From the NCBI RefSeq assembly GCF_001665685.1, contig NZ_LZTB01000118.1, positions 62,001-126,000 on the forward strand: DNA of 64,000 bases, in the 5' to 3' direction. The stretch is from Mycobacterium sp. 852013-50091_SCH5140682 (GTDB taxonomy: Bacteria; Actinomycetota; Actinomycetes; Mycobacteriales; Mycobacteriaceae). Below are positions 15,296 to 23,195 of the stretch, in pieces. Position 1 is the first letter of the stretch. Every line of letters begins with the position of its first letter. The position numbers were made by a program, and so were the translations under genes. Under the pieces are notes generated by a model that saw only the letters and a program-made list of their open reading frames with translations, was not told the DNA's origin and searched no databases.

Positions 15296-16630
15296 TTAGG
15301 TATTCAGCGTGGCCAGATAACGCAACCCGTTCATGCCGGGCAGGAAGAAATAGGCGCCACCGCGCAGCCGGGTGAAGGCGGGAATTCCCTTGTGCACCTT
15401 GCGGATCGGCCGCTTGGGCACGGTGAAGTCCAGCGTGCCGTCCTGGGTGCCGCAGATCGGGTCGTGCTCGTTGCCCAACTCGTGGAAGGCTTTGTCGTTG
15501 ATCCACACGTTCTGCGCGAACTCGAACTGACGCACCAGGTCGGCGCAGATGATGAACGCCGCGATACCCCGGTCCACCCCGTCGTCGGGTGCGCCGTCAG
15601 GCAGTGCCGGACCGTAGGTGGCGCCGCGGCGGATCATCCGTCGCCGGTTCATATTGTGGGCGGTGTCGCGCGGATTGAGCCGGCGGGCATGGGCGCCCAG
15701 CGGGCAGGCGTAACCGAACGGATCCGCCTCCTTGTAGTTGAAGTCGTTGTTGCGCATGGGGTCTGCGCCCAACTCGGGATTATCGTGGTTCGGGGCGAGT
15801 ACGAGTGGGGCACCGCTGCGCCAGCGGCCCATGAACTTCGCCGCCAACAGATCCTGGCCCTCGGGGGTGTCGGCGTTCTGGCTCAGATACTCGCGGAACA
15901 CCGCGACGTGCTCCTCAAGCCGCCGGTAGGCCATATAACTGCCGTTGCGGGACAACACGTCCGGCTGTGGCAGGTTGCTGACCGGTCCGTTCTCGTCCGG
16001 GTAGCCCAGGATGAACTCGCCGGGTTCGAGCGGGTCTCCGGATCCGGGGGTCGGTTCTTCGCCGGAGCCCTTTATCACCGGTTGGGAGAGCCGGTCCCGG
16101 AATCCGAAATGGTCATGCGCGTAGTTGAACGGCGGTGTCGCGTTGAGATCGAGGTGCGACAGACTGCGCACACCGTCGGTCCGCGCGAGCAGATCGTCAT
16201 GCGCTGCGACGGACGTGCGGCACTGCTCATCGGTGCGGGAGAACAGGATCGCGATCGCGTGCAGATCCTCGCCCGCGAGCCCGCCGACCCAGTGCCGCGG
16301 TGCAGCGTCGCCGGTGTCACCGAGAATGTCGGCCCGCGCCGCCATGCCCTGACGGAAGGCGTCGGGGAAACTGGCCAGCGCGTCCCCGGGCACGCCCAGG
16401 GCGCGCAGCCCGGTCCAGGTGAACGCCAGGGTCACCCAGCGGTCGGACTCGTCCATCGTCGACACCGCGTCTGCCGCCGACTGGACCTTGTCCAGCAGCT
16501 CTGTGAGCCACGCCCGCCCGCCCGCGGGGGTGTCGAACGTGAGGAACTCGTAGCGGCCGGTGATCGCCGGCGTGCGGGTCAGCAGGATGTGCTGTATATC
16601 GTCGAACTGCAGAGTCGACGCGCACGTCAT
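15296..16630 (-). CDS. DyP-type haem peroxidase
   Basis: A 444-residue DyP-type peroxidase. The catalytic aspartate sits in DHFGFRDRLSQPVIKG, where the usual GxxDG reads GFRDR, so the aspartate is kept and the last glycine is replaced. The proximal haem histidine is in CPLGAHARRLNPRD, and the distal arginine region is RRMIRRGATYGP. There is no twin-arginine signal, so it is cytoplasmic. The ATG chosen overlaps the stop of the preceding NTF2-like gene (ATGA); 15 additional upstream codons are open but would run into that gene. It is the central enzyme of a five-gene operon. Confidence 0.85.
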   Translation of the reverse strand: MTCASTLQFDDIQHILLTRTPAITGRYEFLTFDTPAGGRAWLTELLDKVQSAADAVSTMDESDRWVTLAFTWTGLRALGVPGDALASFPDAFRQGMAARADILGDTGDAAPRHWVGGLAGEDLHAIAILFSRTDEQCRTSVAAHDDLLARTDGVRSLSHLDLNATPPFNYAHDHFGFRDRLSQPVIKGSGEEPTPGSGDPLEPGEFILGYPDENGPVSNLPQPDVLSRNGSYMAYRRLEEHVAVFREYLSQNADTPEGQDLLAAKFMGRWRSGAPLVLAPNHDNPELGADPMRNNDFNYKEADPFGYACPLGAHARRLNPRDTAHNMNRRRMIRRGATYGPALPDGAPDDGVDRGIAAFIICADLVRQFEFAQNVWINDKAFHELGNEHDPICGTQDGTLDFTVPKRPIRKVHKGIPAFTRLRGGAYFFLPGMNGLRYLATLNT

Positions 16631-17031
16631 ATCGCGCGCTGACCCTTGGCCCACGCCCAGGCTGCGACCCGCCACCCGTCGTCGAGCTTGCGCAGGGCCA
16701 CGGTGAATTTCGCTCCGGTCTGGACGATCTGGGTGCCGTTCAGGTCGAACGTCATGAAGGCCGGCGCGACGACATAGGCGGCGTCGCCGGTGGTGTCGTT
16801 GTGCTCGGGTTCACCGATGCTGACCTGGTATCCGGAGGCGCCCAGGTGTGCGCCTTCGGTCAGCACGTCGCGGTACCAGTCCGCGGCTGCGGTGGGCCCT
16901 AGCCATAGGTGCGGGGCCATGCCGTCGAGGATCGACCCATCGGGGGCGAATGCGGCTGACATCGCGGCCGGGTCACCGGCGTTGAACGCGGCCAGGTAGG
17001 TCTGGACAGCTTCCACTGGTGTCGCGTTCAT
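16627..17031 (-). CDS. NTF2/SnoaL-like protein, paralogue 2 of the DyP operon
   Basis: A 134-residue NTF2-like protein starting VEAVQTYLAAFNAGDPAAMSAAF. It shares ILDGMAPHLWLGPTAAADWY and the C-terminal KLDDGWRVAAWAWAKG with its paralogue at the other end of the operon. It overlaps both neighbours by ATGA, meaning tight translational coupling to the DyP gene downstream and the 185-residue protein upstream. The duplicated NTF2 domains may form a heterodimer or handle substrate and product; this is inference. Confidence 0.82.
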   Translation of the reverse strand: MNATPVEAVQTYLAAFNAGDPAAMSAAFAPDGSILDGMAPHLWLGPTAAADWYRDVLTEGAHLGASGYQVSIGEPEHNDTTGDAAYVVAPAFMTFDLNGTQIVQTGAKFTVALRKLDDGWRVAAWAWAKGQRAI

Positions 17032-17585
17032 TGCATCTGGTCCAGCATGTCGGAGAACGAGGCCTTCAGCCGCAGCGCCTTCTTGATCTCGTCGGCTGTC
17101 ACGTACGGGTACTCGCCGTACTCGACAAAGCTCGGCACATGATGCTCGCGGACATATTGGACGAACGAGGCTGGATTCTCTTTCCAGTCCGCCGGGAAAT
17201 CCACCAGATTGGTGAACACCGTGTCGATGCCGGTCTTGCTGAACAAGGCCACTGCATCTTCGGTGTACTTGTCGAAGTCGGTGTCGAAGATGCCTTGGTA
17301 CTGGAAGTACAGATCTTCACCGACCGGGATGAGTTGCCATTTCAGGTAGTGCAGTTTCAAGACTTCCAGCACCGTGGGATCGGCCGTTACCGCTGCCTCC
17401 AGTGTTCGGCCGTGCTCGCGGATGGCCTCTTCACGGCCGGGTATGACCTTGGCGAAGATCGTGAACCCGTAACACGCGGGGGTTCGGGGGAAGATGGGGC
17501 CGTATCGGCCGCGCTGCTCCTCGAAGTAGCCCTCCTTGGGGATGGCCATCATCGCGGGTTTGGTCCAATCCTGATTGCTGGGCAT
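17028..17585 (-). CDS. Unassigned protein, first main gene of the DyP operon
   Basis: A 185-residue protein, probably an alpha+beta barrel: TPACYGFTIFAKVIPGREEAIREHGRTLEAAV and VLKLHYLKWQLIPVGEDLYFQYQGIFD look like the two halves of a ferredoxin-like fold as found in dimeric alpha-beta-barrel (including chlorite-dismutase-like) proteins. That would suit a haem-linked operon, but no haem ligand can be assigned. The start follows GAGGAG with a seven-base gap. It overlaps the next gene by four bases. Confidence 0.7.
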   Translation of the reverse strand: MPSNQDWTKPAMMAIPKEGYFEEQRGRYGPIFPRTPACYGFTIFAKVIPGREEAIREHGRTLEAAVTADPTVLEVLKLHYLKWQLIPVGEDLYFQYQGIFDTDFDKYTEDAVALFSKTGIDTVFTNLVDFPADWKENPASFVQYVREHHVPSFVEYGEYPYVTADEIKKALRLKASFSDMLDQMQ

Positions 17586-17601
17586 CACTAGCTCCTCGTG
17601 G

Positions 17602-17697
17602 CTACTCGACCCCGATGAGCCGTGACAGTAGCACCGCCGCGGCGGCTGCATGGGGCAACAGCGCGTAAATTGTCCAACCCGTCACCGAGCCGACCAT
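17602..17697 (-). CDS. Possible 31-residue membrane peptide or gene remnant
   Basis: A short frame (GWTIYALLPHAAAAAVLLSRLIGVE at the end) forms one membrane helix and stops 16 bases before the first DyP-operon gene. There is no good ribosome site. It may be the C-terminal scrap of a larger membrane protein. Confidence 0.25.
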   Translation of the reverse strand: MVGSVTGWTIYALLPHAAAAAVLLSRLIGVE

Positions 17698-18003
17698 CGA
17701 CCCGTCCAGCGATGCCAGGCTGGGCCGTCCGGTCTCCCCTCGTCGCCGGTGCCGCGGCAGCAGTATCGATCGGGATGTTCTTGCGACGTCAAGCATTTCG
17801 CACCGTCACGACGATCGCTTCTCGCACCCGCGACTGCGTAAAGACACGAGCAGATACCACCGGTCTGCGTACAGTACGACTACGGCGGCAGACCCGAGTC
17901 CCTCGCAGCTGCAGCCCGAACATCAAGGCGTCCCGGGACGGTTGGCAGCAACACCTACCCGACGGCCCGGCACCGAATCCGCAAGAGAAGCGAGGTCAGC
18001 GCC
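17698..18003. other. Intergenic stretch, divergent promoter region
   Basis: This separates the minus-strand DyP operon from the plus-strand BASS gene and must hold both promoters. I see no convincing coding sequence. GAGG at about 17990 is the BASS ribosome site. Confidence 0.5.
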
Positions 18004-18852
18004 ATGATGGAAGTGCTGCAGCACGCCGTCCCGATCGCCACCCTGATCTTTGTAGTGTCGAGCATGGTCGCGATGGGGCTGGGGCTCAAGATCAGTGAGG
18101 TCACCGCCCCGCTGCGCAATCTGCGTTTGGTCGCCATGTCGATGCTGGCCAATTTCGTGCTGATGCCCGCAGCGGCAGTGCTATTGGCGAAGGCGCTTCG
18201 CCTGGATGAACCCTTCGGTGTCGGCTTGTTGCTGCTGGGTGTCGCGGCTGGTGCGCCGTTCCTCCCGAAGTTGGCTCAGATCGCCAAGGGAGACCTGGCG
18301 TTCGCGGTGGCGTTGATGGTCGTGCTCATGGTCATCACGGTCGCTTACCTGCCGCTCGTGCTGCCCCTGCTCTTGCCGGGGGTTTCGGTCAACCCGGGTC
18401 AGATCGCCCGTTCCCTGGTGGTGCTGATGCTGGTCCCGCTGGCCATCGCACTGGCGGTCAACGCCAAGCTGCCCTCTGTCGCCAAGGCCGTGAAGCCTTG
18501 GTGCGACCGGCTGTCCAGCCTCGGACTGGTCGCTGTGGTGGTGCTGCTGGTGGTGGTCAACTTCCGCAACGTGTTGTCAGTATTCGGAACTCGCGCGATC
18601 CTGGCTGGACTGCTGTTCATCGCCATCGGCTACGGGCTGGGTTGGGCCCTCGGCGGCCCCGCTTCAGGCACTCGGCCCGTGCTCGGTCTCGGCACCGCTC
18701 AGCGCAACATCGCCGCCGCGCTCGTGGTGGGCGGCCAGAGCTTCACCGATCCCAGCGTGGTGGTCATGGTCGTCGTCGTGGCCATCGTCAGCCTGCTCGT
18801 TCTGTTGCCGCTGTCGAGGCGGCTGGCTCGCAACGCCGCCGGAGCGCAGTGA
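18004..18852 (+). CDS. Bile acid:sodium symporter (BASS)-family transporter
   Basis: A 282-residue integral membrane protein with about nine helices. Family features are LKISEVTAPLRNLRLV after the first helix, LLLLGVAAGAPFLPKLAQIAKGD (the discontinuous helix region), and GTAQRNIAAALVVGGQSF, which corresponds to the conserved TG/NxxNx substrate and sodium region. BASS proteins import organic anions with sodium. It belongs to the same superfamily as the ACR3 arsenite exporter encoded 2 kb downstream, but is not an ACR3 itself. The substrate is unknown. Confidence 0.85.
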   Translation: MMEVLQHAVPIATLIFVVSSMVAMGLGLKISEVTAPLRNLRLVAMSMLANFVLMPAAAVLLAKALRLDEPFGVGLLLLGVAAGAPFLPKLAQIAKGDLAFAVALMVVLMVITVAYLPLVLPLLLPGVSVNPGQIARSLVVLMLVPLAIALAVNAKLPSVAKAVKPWCDRLSSLGLVAVVVLLVVVNFRNVLSVFGTRAILAGLLFIAIGYGLGWALGGPASGTRPVLGLGTAQRNIAAALVVGGQSFTDPSVVVMVVVVAIVSLLVLLPLSRRLARNAAGAQ

Positions 18853-18938
18853 CCGAACCCCAGGCCATTCCCATATCTCGTTGAGATCCCTTGAGTACCA
18901 GCATGATTCAGTATGCGATTTAGACATACCCCAACTCA

Positions 18939-19401
18939 TCAAGCACAAGCAGATCCAATCGCGTGGAACCCAGCTTTGGTCGCAACCCAACACGACGCCA
19001 CGTTCGCCACCGAATGCGCCAACCCAATCCGGCGGAAGCCGATGTCGTTAAACGCCAACTGCCACAACGTAATTACGGCCTGCGAGCAGAAACCGCGTCC
19101 CCGCCACGCGGGAACCATCCAGTACGCCACCCCCGCCGACCCGTCGTGGAGATCCACGCCCTTGAGCGACACACGGCCCATCAAGGAGTCACTGGCGCGC
19201 CTCATCCGCGGAATCGCAACGCCGCACATGCCAGCGTTGGATCTCGGGATCCACGAAAGCCTCCACGACAGCCTCGGCGTCAGACAGTTGCCATGGCCGC
19301 AGCACGGCTGTCGTTGCTATGGGCACCGACGGTTGAGGCGACTGGCGCAGTGGCCCGGCCGCGATCGCCGGCGGAATCAAACTCGGTACACCCAGCATCA
19401 T
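18939..19401 (-). pseudogene. GNAT acetyltransferase with internal deletion
   Basis: The N-terminal part of a RimJ/RimL-type N-acetyltransferase (TTAVLRPWQLSDAEAVVEAFVDPEIQRWH) and its acetyl-CoA-binding C-terminal part (SLMGRVSLKG, AYWMVPAWRGRGFCSQAV, RRIGLAHSVANVASCWVATKAGF) are in different frames on either side of about 19200. The piece normally between them (after W-H, roughly 20 residues with the linking strand) is missing. I infer a small deletion that also shifted the frame, so the gene is inactive. Confidence 0.7.
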
Positions 19402-19517
19402 TGCGCGCAGAGCCGCCCGAGACCACCAACACGCAGCACATTGACCTCGCCGCCGCAATGCTGTCTCGAATCTCTCCGGACCCGCGGCGCCCACGGATCG
19501 GGCACCCGGCCGGTTGG

Positions 19518-19877
19518 CTATCGACAGCAGTTCGGGTCAAGGACCACGCACAAGGCTTGCAAGGCTTCAGGTTTCACCCGGTGAAAGACGTTCATACCGC
19601 GCCGGTCGGAGATCACCAACCCGGCCTTGCGCAGCTGGCCCAAGTGATGACTGACCGTCGATTCGGCCAGATCCAGCACCGCGGCCAGATCCCCGCTGGT
19701 CTCCTCCCCAGCGCGCGAACTGAACAGCAACGACATGATCTTCACCCGCATCGGATCGGCCAGCGCCTTCAGCCGCATCGCCACCTCCAAGGCATCGGCA
19801 TCGCTGAGCGGCCCGGCAGCCACTGGGGCGCAGCACACCGGGGCGGACATGTCGATCACGGGCAATGCCTTGGGCAT
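19518..19877 (-). CDS. arsR: ArsR/SmtB-family metalloregulator
   Basis: A 119-residue winged-helix repressor (MRLKALADPMRVKIMSLL, then DLAAVLDLAESTVSHHLGQLRKAGLV). It carries paired cysteines at both ends: VCCAP near residue 15 and NCC at the C-terminus, with another in LCVVLD. These are plausible soft-metal ligands, as in mycobacterial Rv2640c, whose position it matches. It is divergent from cadI, with two operator-like palindromes between them. Confidence 0.85.
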   Translation of the reverse strand: MPKALPVIDMSAPVCCAPVAAGPLSDADALEVAMRLKALADPMRVKIMSLLFSSRAGEETSGDLAAVLDLAESTVSHHLGQLRKAGLVISDRRGMNVFHRVKPEALQALCVVLDPNCCR

Positions 19878-19898
19878 GGCACCATCCTGCCACAATCC

Positions 19899-19959
19899 TT
19901 GACATATATCGAAAAGGTGGCAGGCTGAGCCTCGACGCATCAGTTCGACATATGTCCAA
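19899..19959. promoter_or_regulatory. Divergent arsR/cadI operator pair
   Basis: TTGACATATATCGAA (19899-19913) and TTCGACATATGTCCAA (19944-19959) are near-reverse complements of each other. The second contains the perfect palindrome GACATATGTC. They flank the divergent promoters of the left arsR and cadI, as expected for ArsR-type derepression. Confidence 0.6.
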
Positions 19960-19979
19960 ATCGTATCTGGAGGATGATC

Positions 19980-20465
19980 ATGTCCCGTGTTCAATTAGCG
20001 CTCAACGTCGACGATCTCGACGAGGCGATCACGTTCTACACCAAATTGTTTGGCGTTTCCCCGGCCAAGGTGAAGCCCGGCTACGCCAACTTCGCAGTGG
20101 TCGAGCCGCCGCTGAAGCTGGTGCTGCTGGAAAACCCTGGTAAAGGCGGCACGATCAACCACCTTGGGGTCGAGGTCGAATCCAGCGACAAGGTGCACGC
20201 CGAGATCGCTCGACTGACCGGTGAGGGCTTGTTCACCGATGAGGAGATCAGCACCACCTGCTGCTTCGCCACCCAGGACAAGGTCTGGGTCACCGGCCCG
20301 GCCGGGGAGAAATGGGAGGTCTACACCGTGCTGGCCGACTCCGAGACCTTCGGCACCAGCCCCCAGCTCCTCGCCGACGGCGAGAACGCTGAGGGTGGGG
20401 TGTGCTGCGGCGGCACCGCCGCCGACACTGAACCTCAGGAGGCGAAGTCGGCGTCCTGCTGCTGA
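19980..20465 (+). CDS. cadI: ArsI/CadI-family VOC metalloenzyme
   Basis: A 161-residue VOC (glyoxalase-fold) protein: VQLALNVDDLDEAITFYTKLFG, then INHLGVEVES (metal-ligand histidine), the vicinal cysteines of ISTTCCFATQDKVWVTGP, and KWEVYTVL (metal-ligand glutamate). These match ArsI, an organoarsenical C-As lyase, and CadI of M. tuberculosis, a cadmium-induced protein. The C-terminus adds CCGG and SCC cysteine pairs. The second of two ATGs is chosen because it sits six bases after GGAGG, while the first abuts it. It heads the arsenic operon. Confidence 0.88.
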   Translation: MSRVQLALNVDDLDEAITFYTKLFGVSPAKVKPGYANFAVVEPPLKLVLLENPGKGGTINHLGVEVESSDKVHAEIARLTGEGLFTDEEISTTCCFATQDKVWVTGPAGEKWEVYTVLADSETFGTSPQLLADGENAEGGVCCGGTAADTEPQEAKSASCC

Positions 20466-20517
20466 CATCAGATCGGCAGCTGTAGCGCTTTCACCACGGG
20501 TTCACTTGACCACAGAT

Positions 20518-20537
20518 TCGATATCCATCAATATCGA
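20518..20537. promoter_or_regulatory. ArsR-type operator before the second arsR
   Basis: Perfect arms TCGATAT and ATATCGA are separated by CCATCA, ending three bases before the arsR ATG. The sequence shares the ATATCGA core with the left operator, so the same class of repressor probably binds. Confidence 0.6.
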
Positions 20538-20540
20538 TGC

Positions 20541-20903
20541 ATGTCGAAATCATCGGATCGGGTCGACGACGCGTGTTGCCCACCCGGAGCGCTGCTGCGT
20601 GAACCGCTGTCGGCTGCCGAGGCCGCGGATATGGCGGTCAAGCTCAAAGCGTTGGCTGATCCGGTGCGCCTGCAGCTGTTTTCGGCGATCGCCAGCCACG
20701 CCGGCGGCGAAGCCTGCGTCTGCGATATCTCCGCCGGGGTCGAGGTCTCCCAACCAACCGTGAGCCATCACCTGAAGGTGTTGCGCGACGCCGGTCTACT
20801 GACCTCGCAGCGCCGGGCGTCGTGGGTGTATTACGCGGTGGTGCCCGATGCCCTGGCCAGCCTGGCCATCCTGCTCGGCACCACGGCAGGAGTTCCGTCA
20901 TGA
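20541..20903 (+). CDS. arsR: ArsR-family arsenic-type repressor
   Basis: A 120-residue winged-helix repressor. It has an N-terminal ACCPP cysteine pair and EACVCDISAGVEVSQPTVSHH, in which the CVC motif on the recognition helix is the classic As(III)/Sb(III)-sensing site. MAVKLKALADPVRLQLFSAI opens the fold. It differs from the divergent arsR, so the cluster has two sensors. It overlaps acr3 by four bases (ATGA). Confidence 0.9.
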   Translation: MSKSSDRVDDACCPPGALLREPLSAAEAADMAVKLKALADPVRLQLFSAIASHAGGEACVCDISAGVEVSQPTVSHHLKVLRDAGLLTSQRRASWVYYAVVPDALASLAILLGTTAGVPS

Positions 20904-22003
20904 CCGACACCACCACCGCGCCACCGGTCGTCGGCAAGCTGTCCACCCTCGACCGGTTCCTGCCGGTCTGGATCGGCGCGGCGATGGTCGCCGGACTGCT
21001 GCTGGGCCGCTGGATCCCCGGGTTGAACACCGCGCTGGAACGTGTTCAGATCGACGGGATTTCGCTGCCCATCGCGCTGGGCTTGTTGATCATGATGTAT
21101 CCGGTGTTGGCGAAGGTCCGCTACGACCGCCTCGACACCGTCACCGGTGACCGCAAGCTGATGGTCGCCTCGCTGCTGCTCAACTGGGTGCTCGGCCCCG
21201 CGTTGATGTTCACTCTGGCGTGGCTACTGCTGCCGGATCTGCCGGAGTATCGGACCGGGCTGATCATCGTCGGCCTGGCCCGCTGCATCGCCATGGTCAT
21301 CATCTGGAACGACCTGGCCTGTGGTGACCGCGAAGCCGCAGCCGTCCTCGTCGCACTGAACTCGATCTTCCAGGTCATCATGTTCGCCGTGCTGGGATGG
21401 TTCTACCTCTCGGTCCTTCCCGGCTGGTTACACCTGCCACAGACCACCATCACCACCTCGCCGTGGCAGATCGCCAAATCCGTGCTTATCTTCCTGGGCA
21501 TCCCTCTGGCCGCCGGCTACCTGTCCCGCCGCATCGGCGAAAAGACGAAGGGTCGTACCTGGTACGAGTCGCGGTTCCTGCCCATGGTCGGGCCGTGGGC
21601 GCTCTACGGGCTGTTGTTCACCATCGTGATTCTCTTTGCCCTGCAAGGCGATCAGATCACCAACCGCCCGCTGGATGTGGCCCGCATCGCACTACCGTTG
21701 CTCGCGTATTTCGCCATCATGTGGGGCGGTGGCTACCTGCTCGGCACCGTGTTGGATCTGGGTTATGAGCGGACCACCACGCTGGCGTTCACCGCCGCGG
21801 GCAACAACTTCGAGCTGGCCATCGCCGTGGCGATCGCGACCTACGGCGCCACCAGCGGCCAAGCCTTGGCCGGGGTGGTCGGACCGCTGATCGAAGTCCC
21901 CGTGCTGGTGGCCCTGGTCTACGTCTCCCTCGCGCTACGGAAACGGTTCCACCATCACACCTCCCAACACCTCCCGACCGGCTCGACGACACGAACGGAA
22001 TGA
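20900..22003 (+). CDS. acr3: ACR3-family arsenite efflux permease
   Basis: A 367-residue membrane protein with ten predicted helices. It has the family signatures LARCIAMVIIWNDLACGD, where the cysteine in ARC is essential in characterised ACR3 proteins, and FTAAGNNFELAIAVAIATYG. It extrudes arsenite using the proton gradient. In M. tuberculosis the equivalent gene (Rv2643) is fused to an arsenate reductase; here the permease ends and arsC starts six bases later as a separate gene. Confidence 0.93.
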   Translation: MTDTTTAPPVVGKLSTLDRFLPVWIGAAMVAGLLLGRWIPGLNTALERVQIDGISLPIALGLLIMMYPVLAKVRYDRLDTVTGDRKLMVASLLLNWVLGPALMFTLAWLLLPDLPEYRTGLIIVGLARCIAMVIIWNDLACGDREAAAVLVALNSIFQVIMFAVLGWFYLSVLPGWLHLPQTTITTSPWQIAKSVLIFLGIPLAAGYLSRRIGEKTKGRTWYESRFLPMVGPWALYGLLFTIVILFALQGDQITNRPLDVARIALPLLAYFAIMWGGGYLLGTVLDLGYERTTTLAFTAAGNNFELAIAVAIATYGATSGQALAGVVGPLIEVPVLVALVYVSLALRKRFHHHTSQHLPTGSTTRTE

Positions 22004-22009
22004 TCGACG

Positions 22010-22678
22010 ATGACTGAAAGCCCCGTGACCCACCAGCTGCGCGACGACCTGTCCATCGACCAGAAACTCGCCCTGAGAACCGCGGCGACCCGGCTGGAAA
22101 CCGAGTTCGCCGACACCTTCGGCACTGAAACCGTTGAACGGTTCCTGCACACCTCCTACGACCAATTCGCCGGGCGCGCCAGCATTCCCAACTTCCTACC
22201 CTTGCTGGCTGAGCGGTTTGCCCGCCAACGGCTGCACGCCCTCGCGAAGGTCGAAGGCAAGATCAGTGACGGCAAACCCACGGTGCTGTTCCTCTGCACC
22301 CACAATGCCGGCCGCTCGCAGATGGCACTCGGATACTTCACCCACTACGCCGGCGCCAACGCCGTCGCCTGGTCCGGCGGGTCCGAACCCGGCAACGAAA
22401 TCAACCCAGCTGCCATCGAAGCTATGCGTGAGGTCGGGATCGACATCACCGCCGAATACCCGAAACCCTGGACCGATGAGATCGTGCAAGCCGCTGACGT
22501 CGTCATCACCATGGGATGCGGGGATGCCTGCCCGATCTTCCCCGGAAAACGCTATGAGAACTGGGAACTGCCGGATCCGGCCGGCCAAGGCCTCGATGCC
22601 GTGCGCCCGATCCGCGACCAGATCGACCAACGCATCCATCACCTGCTGACCGAGCTCAACGTCCCCGTCGACCGATAA
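22010..22678 (+). CDS. arsC: Arsenate reductase with N-terminal helical domain
   Basis: A 222-residue protein. Residues 1-80 form a three-helix domain (ALRTAATRLETEFADTFG, VERFLHTSYDQFAGRASIPNFLPLLAERFARQRL) seen in actinobacterial arsenate reductases. The rest is a low-molecular-weight phosphatase fold with the active-site loop VLFLCTHNAGRSQMA and the later ELPDPAG, which holds the catalytic aspartate. Actinobacterial relatives use mycothiol/mycoredoxin for reduction. Co-transcribed with acr3. Confidence 0.9.
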   Translation: MTESPVTHQLRDDLSIDQKLALRTAATRLETEFADTFGTETVERFLHTSYDQFAGRASIPNFLPLLAERFARQRLHALAKVEGKISDGKPTVLFLCTHNAGRSQMALGYFTHYAGANAVAWSGGSEPGNEINPAAIEAMREVGIDITAEYPKPWTDEIVQAADVVITMGCGDACPIFPGKRYENWELPDPAGQGLDAVRPIRDQIDQRIHHLLTELNVPVDR

Positions 22679-22704
22679 CCTACGAAAACCCCGGGGACAC
22701 AACC

Positions 22705-22800
22705 ATCACGGCTGACACGTCCGTGCTGTTCGTCTGCGTCAGCAACGCCGGGAAATCGGTCATGGCCGCCTGACTCATGCGCCAGGCCGCCGCCACCGTC
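22705..22800 (+). pseudogene. Second arsC-like fragment
   Basis: The frame reads VLFVCVSNAGKSVMAA, stops at TGA (22771-22773), then continues LMRQAA in the same frame. This is the start of another low-molecular-weight phosphatase/arsenate reductase (family consensus VLFVCVHNAGKSQMAAGLM), broken by an in-frame stop and lacking everything downstream. Confidence 0.7.
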
Positions 22801-22906
22801 CACGATAAAGCGACCGTTGCACGCGTTTATTTGTTGCGTAGCGCGCGGCACCGAGGGGGCCGGTATCGCCCATGGGTGCACTACGCACATGTGACAAGGA
22901 GTCGGC

Positions 22907-23158
22907 ATGGGCACTATCGACGAACTCGGCGCGGGCTGTATCGGATTCTCGGCGCACGCCCAGGGACTGCCCACCGACAGATTCGCTCGCAGCGATGCGC
23001 CTGGAGGTAGGGCGAACACCGCCGGCACCTTCAGCCGTGATTTCCGGTCCGAACAGAACCTGGCGAACGTCCGAGGTTTGGCAGCCATTGCCGCCGGACG
23101 ACGAATTCGCGGCAACCGCCAAGTTCGCACAAGAAGGCGGCATCGATCTGTGGCGTGA
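22907..23158 (+). pseudogene. Aldo/keto reductase fragment
   Basis: MGTIDELGAGCIGFSAHAQG resembles the aldo/keto reductase stretch ELGIGFVPYSPLGRGFLTG, and FSRDFRSEQNLANVRGLAAIA resembles the following PRF..EN...N segment. Only this middle part of the barrel is present, and the frame then decays. This is a remnant lying between the arsenic genes and the BacA gene. Confidence 0.5.
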
Positions 23159-23195
23159 GACGTCCACCGAGTGACCAACGGATACTCAACTCGGC

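Noticed and set aside
14876..16642. 588-codon open frame on the plus strand opposite the DyP operon
   Set aside because: It is antisense to three well-supported genes and its product shows no domain; it is a by-product of high GC codon bias.
22872..23174. 100-codon frame ending in DEFAATAKFAQEGGIDLW, as a possible complete gene
   Set aside because: It has no ribosome site and overlaps the aldo/keto reductase scrap; at most it is another remnant end.
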